From Coleofasciculus sp. FACHB-T130 (GTDB lineage Bacteria > Cyanobacteriota > Cyanobacteriia > Cyanobacteriales > FACHB-T130), in assembly GCF_014695375.1 (NCBI RefSeq), contig NZ_JACJOG010000057.1, forward strand, positions 1-64,000: a stretch of 64,000 nucleotides of DNA, given 5' to 3'. Position numbers and translations under genes: made by a program. The notes under the pieces were generated by a model that ran no database searches, was not told the origin of the DNA, and saw nothing but the letters and a program-made list of their open reading frames with translations. Shown here piece by piece: positions 27,152 through 36,128 of this stretch (position 1 is the first letter of the stretch; each line of letters opens with the position of its first letter).

Positions 27152-27934
27152 CTAGCTACCTGTTAGTTTTTCCAACTTTGCTCCGCAAATTTTGCAAAAC
27201 CGAGCATCTGTATCATGGGATGATAAACCGCAAGTAGGGCAAAGGGTTTGTACCTGATTAGCTGTTTTAACCAATCGCTTGATCAAGTCGCCCAATTGCC
27301 AAGGAATCAGAGCAATTCCGGTCAAAATCATTAAGACTGTCATCAAGCGACCTCCTTGTGAAATTGGTGTTACATCGCCAAATCCAACTGTTGTCATTGT
27401 GACAATAGAGAAATATACAGCATCCAAAAAAGTAGCGAATACTTGAGGATTTACTGGATGCTCAACTTGATAAATCAAGCCGGAATAAACAAATATGATT
27501 GCTAATAAAGTAAATAATATTCGAGCTGAAATCTCTCCATCTTCATTGATGGTGCGACCAAATAATCTTTTACCTTCTATGAATCGAAGAAATCGCAAAA
27601 TCCTAAACCATCGAAATACCCGGATAAAGCTGATATCTACCACTCCTAATAAAAATGGCAATATTGCTACTAAATCTATAATTGAATAAACACTTAATAT
27701 ATGTTGAACTTTATTGTCTGCACACCATAAACGAAGCAAATATTCCCATGCAAAAAGTAGGAAAATTGCATAGTCTATAGTATTAAGATTAATTCGGACG
27801 TAATTTGGGAGTGGATAGGTTTCGATAACAAAAATTGCTGAAGACAGCAAAATCATTCCTGTAATTAGGAAGTTGAACGCTTTTCCTGTTGGTGTTTCAA
27901 TGTCTTCTAAATAAAAAGCAATTTTTTGCCGCAT
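27152..27934 (-). CDS. Voltage-gated potassium channel with C-terminal zinc ribbon
   Basis: The 260-residue ion channel has six membrane helices. The S4 helix has spaced arginines (RVFRWFRILRFLRF), and the pore loop carries the K+ filter TMTTVGFGDVTP near residue 180. After S6, a short cytosolic tail holds two CxxC pairs (CPTCG and CKICG, residues about 233-252) that should bind one zinc. The zinc ribbon is an unusual regulatory end in place of the more common RCK domain. It may assist tetramer assembly or sense metal or redox state. The ATG at 27934 begins MRQKIAFYLED. It stands alone, with a 260-base gap to the operon upstream of its end. Confidence 0.9.
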   Translation of the reverse strand: MRQKIAFYLEDIETPTGKAFNFLITGMILLSSAIFVIETYPLPNYVRINLNTIDYAIFLLFAWEYLLRLWCADNKVQHILSVYSIIDLVAILPFLLGVVDISFIRVFRWFRILRFLRFIEGKRLFGRTINEDGEISARILFTLLAIIFVYSGLIYQVEHPVNPQVFATFLDAVYFSIVTMTTVGFGDVTPISQGGRLMTVLMILTGIALIPWQLGDLIKRLVKTANQVQTLCPTCGLSSHDTDARFCKICGAKLEKLTGS

Positions 27935-28119
27935 CTAGATAAAATCACAAAACGAAAAGTGGCAGCTTGATATCAAACAGGAGAAAGTCGGGTAATCGAT
28001 AATCGGTAAAAATCTTTAAAGATAGAGCGATAAATCACGTTTGAATTTTGAATTAATTATTTTGAATAACTCAAAGTTTTTGTTTCTTTTTTAACAAAGC
28101 AAACCTCAGTGATAGTTGC

Positions 28120-29151
28120 TCAACTCCCAAAAAACAGCAGCGAAAACCCACTTAAGTATAGGAGTAGAATTAAAAAACTCTCGAAGCTAATATTTCCAAT
28201 TCCATGTGTTTCCCGCCGCAACAAGCCCAAAACTAGAATGACGGTCATCAGGATCGTCAACGCGATCGCAAAAATCTGAGGCTGTGCCAAAGCATGATAA
28301 ATCGAACCCTGCCGATAAGCAAAGTCAGAGAACGCCACCAGCATCACATCGAAGCTATTTCCCCCGATAACGCCACTCACCGCAAGCGTCAGCGCCCCTC
28401 GTCGCACCGCCGCGATGGTTGTTACCAGTTCCGGTAGGGCAGTTGACAAAGCGGTAAAAAGCCCTCCTACCATCGTTTCAGAAAGACCGCTGTGCATAGA
28501 GATCGAGATTCCAGCTTCCGCCACAAAATAACCGGCACTGGCAAGCAGCCCCGCCAGCAAAGCGAACCTTAACCACAACACAGTCAATTTAGTACCCTCG
28601 GAATTATCTGCCTCCGGTTCGTCAACTTGCGTTTCCGCAGTCCGCCGAGGCCACCACATGGGCGTAGTTTGAGCCTCTGCCGCCAAACGTAAGCCAAAGA
28701 TATAAGCGGCTGGGATAAGGAACGAGGCGGGATGAATTCCAAAAAAACTGACATCTGGCCCAGACATTGCCATCAGAGGAATTGCTAATAAAGCAACCAG
28801 AAGTGTTGCCTGCATCAGATTTGGCACGGAGGCAGCTGCGTGTGTCAGGTTGGCTTTCCCATAGGCAAGATCGGCAATGCTGAGAAATGCTGTTTGGGCA
28901 GCAATCCCTCCTAAAGCACTACTGATGGCAAGTTCGGCGTGACCTCCGGCGGCGGCGGTGACAGAGGTAACAATGCCTGCTAATGAGGTGCTACCGCCGA
29001 GGAACAAGGCACCCATCAGTGCTTCTCCAAGACCCGTTTCATCCGCTAGACGATCCGCTGTGCTTGCCATCATCGTTCCTATAACGGCAATCACCGCAGC
29101 AGCGATAAAAAAAACACTAATACTCAGGGTTAAGGAATCAAACACATCCAC
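28120..29151 (-). CDS. Sodium/calcium exchanger family cation antiporter
   Basis: The 343-residue membrane protein has about ten helices in two halves, each with an alpha-repeat: GALFLGGSTSLAGIVTSVTA near residue 47 and GGLFTALSTALPELVTTIAA near 229, followed by SGVIGGNSFDVMLVA. These are the ion-binding repeats of the CaCA superfamily (Pfam Na_Ca_ex). In the first repeat the usual Pro-Glu is replaced by Ser-Leu-Ala, while the second keeps LPE, so ion coordination may be asymmetric. The exchanged ion (Ca2+, Na+ or another cation) is not predictable. Start is GTG. The gene is separate from the K+ channel by about 185 bases on the same strand. Confidence 0.85.
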   Translation of the reverse strand: MDVFDSLTLSISVFFIAAAVIAVIGTMMASTADRLADETGLGEALMGALFLGGSTSLAGIVTSVTAAAGGHAELAISSALGGIAAQTAFLSIADLAYGKANLTHAAASVPNLMQATLLVALLAIPLMAMSGPDVSFFGIHPASFLIPAAYIFGLRLAAEAQTTPMWWPRRTAETQVDEPEADNSEGTKLTVLWLRFALLAGLLASAGYFVAEAGISISMHSGLSETMVGGLFTALSTALPELVTTIAAVRRGALTLAVSGVIGGNSFDVMLVAFSDFAYRQGSIYHALAQPQIFAIALTILMTVILVLGLLRRETHGIGNISFESFLILLLYLSGFSLLFFGS

Positions 29152-29643
29152 CTACTATGGTTCGGTTAATTTTTTCAATGCAAAATATTTGATTGCCCCA
29201 AGCAGAGTTTCTAAGGGGAAAATTTCTCCACCCTTTTGCAAAGGAGGGAAATTGGCTTATAGCAATGTTTTCCAGAGGGTTGCAGGATCTCCCGATCCGG
29301 AAAAGCAGACCGTATTGTGTTTAGGGATACCTCCCCTAGAGTTTTGGGTTTTTGGGTATCTAACCCAAACTGTATTGGTATATCCACCGCTTTTGTCTGG
29401 TAGTTATTGTCAAAGTAAGCACCCTGAGAATGGCTCCCTAAGCTTCATTATTCCTTGCACAGCTTTTCAGGTGCCTGTACTAGAAGTCAGATTCAGCAAA
29501 AATTTCTCGTAGAGCGATCGCTCTTTTTGTATGCTCCTATACACGGCTTCGCGCGTTTCTTAGCGCTAGCTACAACAATCAGCAAAGCGACAGCGCGGCA
29601 CATCTAAAATAGCGAGTGTGATTTTACAACAGAAGAAGCCAGC
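29152..29643. other. Intergenic region
   Basis: About 490 bases between divergent genes. Open frames here run antisense into the antiporter gene and lack ribosome sites. No clear operator or hairpin was found. It should contain the promoters of the antiporter and DUF427 genes. Confidence 0.4.
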
Positions 29644-30138
29644 ATGAAACGCGATCGCATTGCACCCGGACCCGGTCAAGAGTCAGTCTGGGATTACCCT
29701 CGTCCCCCGCGTCTTGAGGAATCATCCAAGCACATCCAGATCGTCTTCAACGGCGTCACAATTGTTGATACTCAGCGGGCAAAGCGCGTACTAGAAACCA
29801 GTCACCCGCCTGTCTACTACATTCCTCCCCTAGATATCAAAATGGAATATCTAGTGCGAACTCTTCAGGAATCGTTTTGTGAATGGAAGGGAGGCGCTTT
29901 CTACTACACAGTCGTTGTCAGTGACAAACAGGCACCGAATGCCGCTTGGGGTTATCCCAATCCCACACCAAACTTCGCCAGCATCAAGAACTATCTCGCT
30001 TTCTATCCCCAGATGATGGATGTTTGTTCGGTCGATGGAGAACAAGTGCAGCCGCAACCTGGAGGTTTCTACGGCGGTTGGATCACCAGCGATATTGTTG
30101 GCCCGTTCAAAGGTGAGCCAGGAACCTGGGGCTGGTAG
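29644..30138 (+). CDS. DUF427 domain protein
   Basis: The 164-residue soluble protein belongs to the DUF427 family by its core VVFNG.TIVDT..A.RVLETSHPPVYYIP near residues 35-65, and by KGGAFYYTVVV and GWITSDIVGPFKGEPGT at the end. Structures of this family show a compact beta fold of unknown activity. The C-terminal half (AWGYPNPTP, LAFYPQMMDVCSVDGE) is also typical of the family. The start ATG lies next to a HIP1 site. No ribosome site stands out and no neighbour suggests a pathway. Confidence 0.87.
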   Translation: MKRDRIAPGPGQESVWDYPRPPRLEESSKHIQIVFNGVTIVDTQRAKRVLETSHPPVYYIPPLDIKMEYLVRTLQESFCEWKGGAFYYTVVVSDKQAPNAAWGYPNPTPNFASIKNYLAFYPQMMDVCSVDGEQVQPQPGGFYGGWITSDIVGPFKGEPGTWGW

Positions 30139-30200
30139 TATTTTCCAGGGGTGTACACCAGATGTACAAGATGTACACCCCTACTCTGCCTAGAACTCAT

Positions 30201-30497
30201 TTAAGAAAATCCGGTCAATCCCTGGCATTGCCGTCTCTTCCACCATCGTTCTGGCGTGCGTTCCGGGTCTTCATCTTCAAAATACTTCGGGACGCTACTC
30301 TCCGTAAGCGGGAGGTTTTGATTATTAAGAGTGGAATCCTCTGCTGACCCGTTTTTGTCGAGGTTACAGAAGAGTGGCGAATCGACAGAGGCGGCGTCAG
30401 CCTCATCCAATCTGTTCTCTATTTTTGCGGAGGTGGCATCAGCTTTATTGCCAAAACTTCTTAGATCGTAAGTAGCCGAATTGTTAGGGAATGGCAT
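30201..30497 (-). CDS. Hypothetical acidic protein
   Basis: A 98-residue reading frame (MPFPNNSATYDLRSFGNKAD at the start) that is hydrophilic, acidic and probably disordered, ending with an unusual Trp/Arg stretch ERWWKRRQCQG. No family is recognised and there is no strong ribosome site. Codon use looks protein-like, and no better gene is present on the other strand. It could still be a chance frame. Confidence 0.4.
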   Translation of the reverse strand: MPFPNNSATYDLRSFGNKADATSAKIENRLDEADAASVDSPLFCNLDKNGSAEDSTLNNQNLPLTESSVPKYFEDEDPERTPERWWKRRQCQGLTGFS

Positions 30498-30772
30498 TGT
30501 TTTATAACCGCTGAATAAACTAAATTTGAAACTTTTAAACAGAAAGATGTTCTACTTTGGAGTATAGCTTATTGAAAATTAGTTTCAATAAGTTTTATGA
30601 CTTAAAGCTAGAGAAAGCCACTGGTATATCCTCAGCCGTTCTAGCGAACAGTGTTTGAGACAGAAAGAGAAATTACAAAGAATATCTTCTTGCACGCGAT
30701 GGCATAATTCAGTTATCGTGGGAAGCCCTTCTTGGTCTAGAATGCGCTTGTCGAGAAGGGTATTCTTAAATC

Positions 30773-31603
30773 ATGGCAAATCAACAGTATCCGATTCCCG
30801 TTGTCGTCAACGGTGCGGCTGGAAAAATGGGTCGCGAAGTCGTCAAAGCCGTTGCTCAAGCAGACGATATGACTTTGCTGGGGGCAATCGATCGCTCTTT
30901 GGAATACCAGGGTCAAGACGTTGGAGAAGTGGCGGGTTGCGAACCCTTGGAAGTTCCCATTGTCAGTGACTTACAAGGGATGCTGGTGCTAGCGACCCAG
31001 GAAAAACAACAGGGCGTTATGGTTGATTTTACTCATCCTGACTCAGTTTATGAAAATGTGCGGACTGCGATCGCTTACGGCATCCGACCTGTCGTTGGCA
31101 CAACTGGACTTAGCCCGCAGCAAATCCAAGAGCTTGCTGAATTTGCCGACAAAGCCAGCACGGGTGCCCTGATTATCCCCAACTTTTCCATTGGCATGGT
31201 GTTACTACAGCAGGCAGCTGTCCAGGCGTCCCAATACTTTGACCACGTTGAAATTATCGAGTTACACCACAACCAAAAAGCCGACGCTCCTAGCGGTACC
31301 GCCCTTCAAACTGCCCAGATGTTAGGCGAACTGGGTAAAACCTACAATCCACCGACGGTAAAAGAAACTGAAAAACTACCCGGTGCTAGAGGTAGCCAAG
31401 CCGATGAGGGGATTCGCATCCACAGCGTTCGCTTACCCGGTCTCATCGCTCACCAAGAAGTGATGTTTGGGGCACCGGGTCAAATTTATACCCTACGCCA
31501 CGATACTTCAGATAGGTCTTGCTATATGCCTGGTGTTCTTCTCGCCATCCGCAAAGTTATCCAGCTCAAATCCCTAGTCTATGGGTTAGAAAAGATACTA
31601 TAA
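30773..31603 (+). CDS. dapB: 4-hydroxy-tetrahydrodipicolinate reductase
   Basis: The 276-residue enzyme catalyses the NAD(P)H-dependent step after DapA in the lysine and diaminopimelate pathway. The N-terminal Rossmann motif is [16 protein letters not shown]. The substrate and catalytic region is [20 protein letters not shown] with the key His pair and Lys. [20 protein letters not shown] and HTSDR-like [12 protein letters not shown] complete the family pattern. The length is normal. The gene stands alone with a membrane protein gene 84 bases downstream. Confidence 0.96.
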   Translation: MANQQYPIPVVVNGAAGKMGREVVKAVAQADDMTLLGAIDRSLEYQGQDVGEVAGCEPLEVPIVSDLQGMLVLATQEKQQGVMVDFTHPDSVYENVRTAIAYGIRPVVGTTGLSPQQIQELAEFADKASTGALIIPNFSIGMVLLQQAAVQASQYFDHVEIIELHHNQKADAPSGTALQTAQMLGELGKTYNPPTVKETEKLPGARGSQADEGIRIHSVRLPGLIAHQEVMFGAPGQIYTLRHDTSDRSCYMPGVLLAIRKVIQLKSLVYGLEKIL

Positions 31604-31686
31604 GTGGCTAATCCCTAATCGAAGGAGCGAAGGATTGCTCTTAAACAATTAGCCATCCTTCAATTAGCAATTCGCTTTTGAACAAT

Positions 31687-32391
31687 ATGTTAGTCCCATT
31701 AACGCGCAAGAAATTTGAAGACTTGATTCCCCAGATTGCCACTGGCCCGCAGTATGCGTACTGCTGGGGCAAGTTCCCAGACTTTTTAAAGCGATTGCTA
31801 ATTTCTGTAGTAGCTGTGGTGGTGGTTTTACTCGTCGGCAAGTTTTTGCTGGGCGAGGATCTGAGCGCGATCACCTTTTTTCTGGGAATCATTGCGGGTC
31901 TTTACTGGTTGTGGGCACCCGTCTATTGGGCGAGTCTCCGGAATGCTTCTTATCGCCGCTACGCCTACAGTGGATTCTGGCGGGGTGAAGTCGTGGATAT
32001 CTTTGTTTCTGAAGAGTTAATTGGCGAAGAGCAAACCGTCAACAATCGCGGGCAACTAGTGATTGTTGAAAATCGAGAGCGTCGGTTGAACATCGAAGTT
32101 GGGGATGAAACCGGATTTACGACCCAGATGCAAGTACCGCTTCGCCGCATCCATAAAGCAGTTAAACCCGGTCAAGTTGCTGAGATGGTCGTGCTGTCCA
32201 ATCAAAAAGACTTGGGTCGGATTGCCAAGGTGACAGACATTTATATTCCCAGTCAGAATCTCTGGGTGAGTGACTATCCTTATCTGCGGCGAGACTTTTT
32301 TGAGGATGTCAGCCGTCAGTTAGGAGACAATGACGATGTTTCCTATCCTGAAGACCGTACTCCTAAGCGTAGGCGATCGCGTCGCCCTTGA
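31687..32391 (+). CDS. Conserved cyanobacterial membrane protein, unknown
   Basis: The 234-residue protein has two adjacent membrane helices (residues about 38-58 and 66-90) followed by a soluble, beta-rich domain (VVDIFVSEELIGEEQTV, VPLRRIHKAVKPGQVAEMVV) and a basic tail (TPKRRRSRRP). Homologues are common in cyanobacteria and are sometimes annotated, probably wrongly, as phosphate ABC transporter permease. No permease motif is visible. The ATG at 31687 is preferred over a TTG nine bases earlier. It follows dapB in the same direction and may be cotranscribed. Confidence 0.75.
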   Translation: MLVPLTRKKFEDLIPQIATGPQYAYCWGKFPDFLKRLLISVVAVVVVLLVGKFLLGEDLSAITFFLGIIAGLYWLWAPVYWASLRNASYRRYAYSGFWRGEVVDIFVSEELIGEEQTVNNRGQLVIVENRERRLNIEVGDETGFTTQMQVPLRRIHKAVKPGQVAEMVVLSNQKDLGRIAKVTDIYIPSQNLWVSDYPYLRRDFFEDVSRQLGDNDDVSYPEDRTPKRRRSRRP

Positions 32392-32432
32392 ATCGAGAAC
32401 CGGCTAATGGCTAATGCCCCGCCTCCCTGCCC

Positions 32433-33062
32433 TTAGCCGACACCATTCGTATCCTGCCCATAAGCTTGCCATGCTAAGTCAACTAAACCATTGACAATCG
32501 CCGCTGCTACCACCGCACTACCTTTACGTCCATCAATTCGGATATGAGAAACTAGCGAATCATTCAGCCGTTCCTTGGCAACATCCACATCCACAAATCC
32601 CGAAGGCGTGCCAATCACCAATGCTGGTCGAATTTCTTCTGCCTCAATTAGCTCGACCAGGGAAATGAGAGCCGTCTGAGCCTGACCTACCACAAAAATT
32701 CCTTCTGGATAGCGTCTAGCGAGGGTTTCAATTCCCCAGGCAGCGCGGCTTTTGTCTTTTTGAGGCCGCGTCAAGGCTTCCATACTGCAATACACCGGAT
32801 TAGCAAAAGTACTTTGGATCGTGGGGCTAATGCCGACTTGTACCATTGGTACATCTACCACAATGGTGCTACGAGCTGCCAAAGCGGCTGCGCCAGCTTG
32901 GAGTGCCCTCTCAGAAAAGCGAATTAAAGACCGATATTCAAAGTCAGCGGTTGCGTAAATGACGCGACGCACAATCTCAAATTCCGCTGGTGAGAAGATG
33001 TGGTCGCCAATTTCTCGGTCAATGATTGCCAAACTTTGGGCATCCGTTACGTGCCATTCCAT
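32433..33062 (-). CDS. cobH: Precorrin-8X methylmutase
   Basis: The 209-residue enzyme moves a methyl group from C11 to C12 of precorrin-8X to form hydrogenobyrinate in cobalamin synthesis (CobH/CbiC family). Typical features are the start HVTDAQSLAIIDREIG, the sequence RRVIYATADFEY with SLIRFS, VDVPMVQVGI, and the glycine-rich end VIGTPSGFVDVDVAKE. In cyanobacteria the pathway makes pseudocobalamin. The other cobalamin genes are not nearby. The ATG at 33062 is well placed. Confidence 0.94.
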   Translation of the reverse strand: MEWHVTDAQSLAIIDREIGDHIFSPAEFEIVRRVIYATADFEYRSLIRFSERALQAGAAALAARSTIVVDVPMVQVGISPTIQSTFANPVYCSMEALTRPQKDKSRAAWGIETLARRYPEGIFVVGQAQTALISLVELIEAEEIRPALVIGTPSGFVDVDVAKERLNDSLVSHIRIDGRKGSAVVAAAIVNGLVDLAWQAYGQDTNGVG

Positions 33063-33365
33063 AGCGATTCGCTTTCAGCTTTTAGCTATCAGCTTACCAG
33101 CTAGCAGTCCGAAATGATTTTAGAAAACCAAAAGAGTGTTATTAAACGACAAAGAAATAAAGGAAGAGAAAGAAGATAGAAAGATGTTATGAAATCTTCT
33201 TGCTGTATGCAGGTATGTTTAGCAATTCGTTAAAAAATATCTGACAAATCAAATAGGATTGCGATATCAGCTTTTTCCGGGCAAGAGGTGTGAGGAGATG
33301 CCTCTTGCCTCTTGCCCTCATTCTCTGGCAAAGCCTGGAAATATTCTAGCCACTGACGGATTTTT
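33063..33365. other. Intergenic region with a 10-bp inverted repeat
   Basis: The gap holds GGGCAAGAGG at 33279-33288 and its complement CCTCTTGCCC at 33308-33317, with a further CCTCTTG copy in the loop that allows an alternative pairing. No T-tract is present. The rest is AT-rich and carries no gene. Confidence 0.5.
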
Positions 33366-34169
33366 TCAAGTTTCCGGAGCCGAAGACTGAACGATCATTG
33401 GTGATAGGTAAGCGACTAAAGCACCGATGAAAAAACCGGCGAAGTTGCGAAACAGGGGCAACCACTCCGAGGTGCGAGTAACAACGGGGCCGAGACCAAA
33501 AGCAATGAATAGAATTCCCCACAAGGGAGAGAATATCAAAGCCCACTGCCATGCAAAAATTTGTCCCTCTTTGCGGGGTACAGCGGCAAAGCCGCAGATA
33601 ATTCCGCCCACAATGGAGGTAATTAGAGTGAGAATCCACTGTTCTCTGGGCAGTCCGGGTACAACCCGGCAACCGCCCTGACGCAGACAGGTTTGAATGG
33701 TTTCTAATGATTGAATGATGGCTTGGTCTTCGCCATTTTCGCGCACGAAGTAGAGATTGCCGAAGCGCGTTTGCAACTCAATCCAGAAGGTTCGGGGCAT
33801 GAGTTTATAAGCGTCATCGCCTACATTAAAATTGAGAATATTACCGCCGCGTTGGTCGGCAACCAGCAACACGCTTTTATTATCCAAGCTCCAATAATCT
33901 TTTAAGGCAAGACCAGGGGTGCGGTCGTATTGAGTTAATACCCGCAGCTTCCAACCTGTTTCTGCTTCAAAACTCTCTATGTTTTTGACCAATCCCTCTT
34001 CCTGAATATTTGTCAAGGCTTTGGCTAAGTCAATGATTGGGGTAGGAGTCTCCGGCAGTAAGTCGGGATTGTTATAGGCGTGAGCAACGGGAGCGATCGC
34101 CCAAATGGACAAAGCCAGGAAAAATGCGACTAAAGATGCCACAATTCGTTGTTTAGGAAGAGGCTTCAT
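33366..34169 (-). CDS. psb32: Photosystem II repair protein Psb32
   Basis: The 267-residue protein has a signal peptide ending AHAY, a TPM domain (about residues 40-165; DLAKALTNIQEEGLVKNIES, YDRTPGLALKDYWSL, GGNILNFNVGD), and two or three membrane helices in the C-terminal 100 residues. This is the architecture of Psb32, a thylakoid TPM protein that protects photosystem II from photodamage and speeds its repair in Synechocystis. Assignment follows from the conserved N-terminal and TPM sequence. The C-terminal helices would anchor it with the TPM domain in the lumen. Confidence 0.85.
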   Translation of the reverse strand: MKPLPKQRIVASLVAFFLALSIWAIAPVAHAYNNPDLLPETPTPIIDLAKALTNIQEEGLVKNIESFEAETGWKLRVLTQYDRTPGLALKDYWSLDNKSVLLVADQRGGNILNFNVGDDAYKLMPRTFWIELQTRFGNLYFVRENGEDQAIIQSLETIQTCLRQGGCRVVPGLPREQWILTLITSIVGGIICGFAAVPRKEGQIFAWQWALIFSPLWGILFIAFGLGPVVTRTSEWLPLFRNFAGFFIGALVAYLSPMIVQSSAPET

Positions 34170-34339
34170 TGGCAGTTCGGTTTCTTTAAAAGCGAATGGG
34201 TTAGGTAAACTAATATTTCTTTACACTTGTTTACCATATTTTAATACAAGGAGTCTCTAGGGGTATCTATTCAGGAGGGGAGAGGGAAAAGGACTAAGGA
34301 TAAGGACTGAGGGCTGAGGGAAAAGGGGAGAGGGAAGAG

Positions 34340-34388
34340 AAAAAAGGGGTGATTCCATGCCAGCTTTGATGTTGCATGGAATCACCCC
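34340..34388 (-). terminator. Rho-independent terminator of the rhomboid operon
   Basis: On the minus strand GGGGTGATTCCATGC pairs perfectly over 15 bases with GCATGGAATCACCCC around a 13-base loop and is followed by six T. It lies 52 bases after the rhomboid stop. Confidence 0.92.
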
Positions 34389-34440
34389 TGACTCTTGTGC
34401 TGCTCTGGTGCGATGTCTACTGCGATGTCTACTGCACTAA

Positions 34441-35109
34441 CTAAGTTTTCCGAAACCGGGTGGGGTCAAGCCGCATCAAACCCATAATCAGCGCTACTCC
34501 TACAACAGCGCCTCCTAAGTGAGCAAAATGGTCTACCCCGTCTTGAATCCCAGTTTGTTGAAATTCAAAGAACACTCGCTCAATCACAAACTGACCCAAA
34601 ATCAGAACTTCCAAGACTTTGCGCCAATTCCAGCTCAACTTAATCAACACGCTGACCGCGAATAAGCCAAAGACGGCTCCCGAAGCCCCTAAAGAATAGA
34701 TTGGCCCATGCTGGAAAAGCCAACTCATCAGACTAGCGCCCAGTCCGCAGATGATGTAGGAAGCGACCACCCCGAAGATCCCTTCCTCTTCCTCAACTAG
34801 GCGACCAAAGATATAAAGAAAAAATAGATTTCCCGACAAGTGCGCCCAGCTGGCATGACAAAACATCGCCGTGAAGAACTGATAAAAGGCTGGGCGGGCA
34901 TGATTGAGATATAAACCTTGAAGATTGAGGCTGAGAATATGGTCAGCAATAAAGATAACTAGGTTGATCAAAATCAGGGCAAAAACACCGTTGTATTGGG
35001 TGTTTCGTCTGCGGTTTGATGAACGATCCTCTAGTAGCAAGTCAGTTGCAGAATCGGTCGGTTCTGAGTTTCCCTGATTCTTTCTCATAGCTGGTATTCT
35101 CAACGGCAT
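34441..35109 (-). CDS. Rhomboid family intramembrane serine protease
   Basis: The 222-residue protein has six membrane helices. The catalytic pair is Ser in SLGASGAVFGLFA and His in DHFAHLGGAVVG, and the N-terminal oxyanion helper H is in HASWAHLSGNLFFLYIFG. It therefore has the full active site of a rhomboid protease, which cleaves membrane helices of unknown substrates here. The start is uncertain. ATG 35109 lies six bases after the upstream gene stop, and a GTG at 35145 or ATG at 35088 are alternatives. It is the last gene of a cluster with DUF948 and YtxH proteins and ends at a strong terminator. Confidence 0.9.
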   Translation of the reverse strand: MPLRIPAMRKNQGNSEPTDSATDLLLEDRSSNRRRNTQYNGVFALILINLVIFIADHILSLNLQGLYLNHARPAFYQFFTAMFCHASWAHLSGNLFFLYIFGRLVEEEEGIFGVVASYIICGLGASLMSWLFQHGPIYSLGASGAVFGLFAVSVLIKLSWNWRKVLEVLILGQFVIERVFFEFQQTGIQDGVDHFAHLGGAVVGVALIMGLMRLDPTRFRKT

Positions 35110-35114
35110 CTGTA

Positions 35115-35633
35115 TTAATAATCTTCTGAGTCTGACGACTCCCACTCCTGATAATTTTTATGAGAAGTGGAGGCATTTTCAGTGTCTTGATAAGAATCAC
35201 CGTATCCACGAGGCTCAAAACCATTTCTTTGCCCTGGTGGCAAACGCTCGATTGACCTACGCCCTCCCGTAGGACGCTTGAAAGTTTTCCAAGCAGCTTT
35301 CACACCGGCAAAGACGCTGCGGGTGCCAACTTGCACGTTTTGAGCCTGCTTCTTAGCACCGCTAATGCTTTGATCGACTTGTTTAACGACTTGACTAGCG
35401 CTCTTGACGCCTTCATTGACATCATCTGTCAAGTCACTAATTTCCAAACCCGTCAGGCGAATTGATTCTAGTGTGGGGGGCATTTCTCGGTTTAGCGTAT
35501 CTGCTAACTTTTCTACACTGCGAGCTGCCCGCGCTAATTCTTGTACCGCTGGCAGCAGCGATACTAAGACGGCAGCTAAGCTAACCGCCACCAGTAAAAC
35601 CGACAATCCTAACCAAAATAAGGGTTCAGTCAC
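35115..35633 (-). CDS. DUF948 domain protein
   Basis: The 172-residue protein has one N-terminal membrane helix (LFWLGLSVLLVAVSLAAVLV) followed by a long helical region (residues 25-115) with the DUF948 pattern (LPAVQELARAARSVEKLADTL, VKSASQVVKQVDQSI) and a Pro/Gly/Ser-rich disordered end. DUF948 proteins resemble the membrane-proximal part of methyl-accepting proteins but lack signalling motifs. GTG start overlaps the stop of the YtxH gene (GTGA), so the two are coupled. A role in envelope or stress physiology is likely but unproven. Confidence 0.85.
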   Translation of the reverse strand: MTEPLFWLGLSVLLVAVSLAAVLVSLLPAVQELARAARSVEKLADTLNREMPPTLESIRLTGLEISDLTDDVNEGVKSASQVVKQVDQSISGAKKQAQNVQVGTRSVFAGVKAAWKTFKRPTGGRRSIERLPPGQRNGFEPRGYGDSYQDTENASTSHKNYQEWESSDSEDY

Positions 35634-35998
35634 TCTTGCAATCGCCTATCGTCTGTGGTTACAAGGGGGCGTGCATCAGCCTGGACTTCTTCATCCGTGA
35701 TTTGTTTGAGTGCTTCTTGTTCGCGTGCCGATGCTTCAATTCCAGCAGCGATCGCCTGTTTTAATCTCAAAAGCGTTTCATCCCAGTTTCGCAGTGCTGA
35801 TTCTGAGAGGCGGTCAGCTTGCAGTTGCACGCTGGTCGATAGGTCTTCGGCTAATTCTGGTAGGGCATCGGCAGATTTTTTTAACAGCCGCCGCGTGTCT
35901 CGACCTGTACGAGGGGCAACCAATAATCCGGTAATGGTTCCAAGAGCGCTGCCTAGCAGCAGACCACCAATAAATGATCCAGCACGGTTGTTTGACAT
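35630..35998 (-). CDS. YtxH domain protein
   Basis: The 122-residue protein begins with a glycine-rich membrane segment (GSFIGGLLLGSALGTITGLLVAPRTGRDTRRLL), the YtxH signature, followed by a charged coiled coil to residue 105. YtxH proteins are associated with general stress in Firmicutes and often sit beside DUF948 genes, as here. The ATG at 35998 follows a weak ribosome site. The four-base overlap with the next gene supports an operon YtxH-DUF948-rhomboid. Confidence 0.87.
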   Translation of the reverse strand: MSNNRAGSFIGGLLLGSALGTITGLLVAPRTGRDTRRLLKKSADALPELAEDLSTSVQLQADRLSESALRNWDETLLRLKQAIAAGIEASAREQEALKQITDEEVQADARPLVTTDDRRLQE

Positions 35999-36128
35999 TT
36001 TCTAGTCTCTATGTCTTAATTCCAATTTTAGGCAGTTTTCCTTCATCCGTCGTTGGTACAGGCAGCAATACGAGTACCTTTGGAAAAAGAAAATCGCCCT
36101 TATCTTAACAGCAGTGGTTTGGGTAGTT

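Noticed and set aside
28958-29512. 184-codon plus-strand frame antisense to the antiporter start
   Set aside because: It overlaps a well-supported gene, lacks a ribosome site and has a random-looking C-terminal half.
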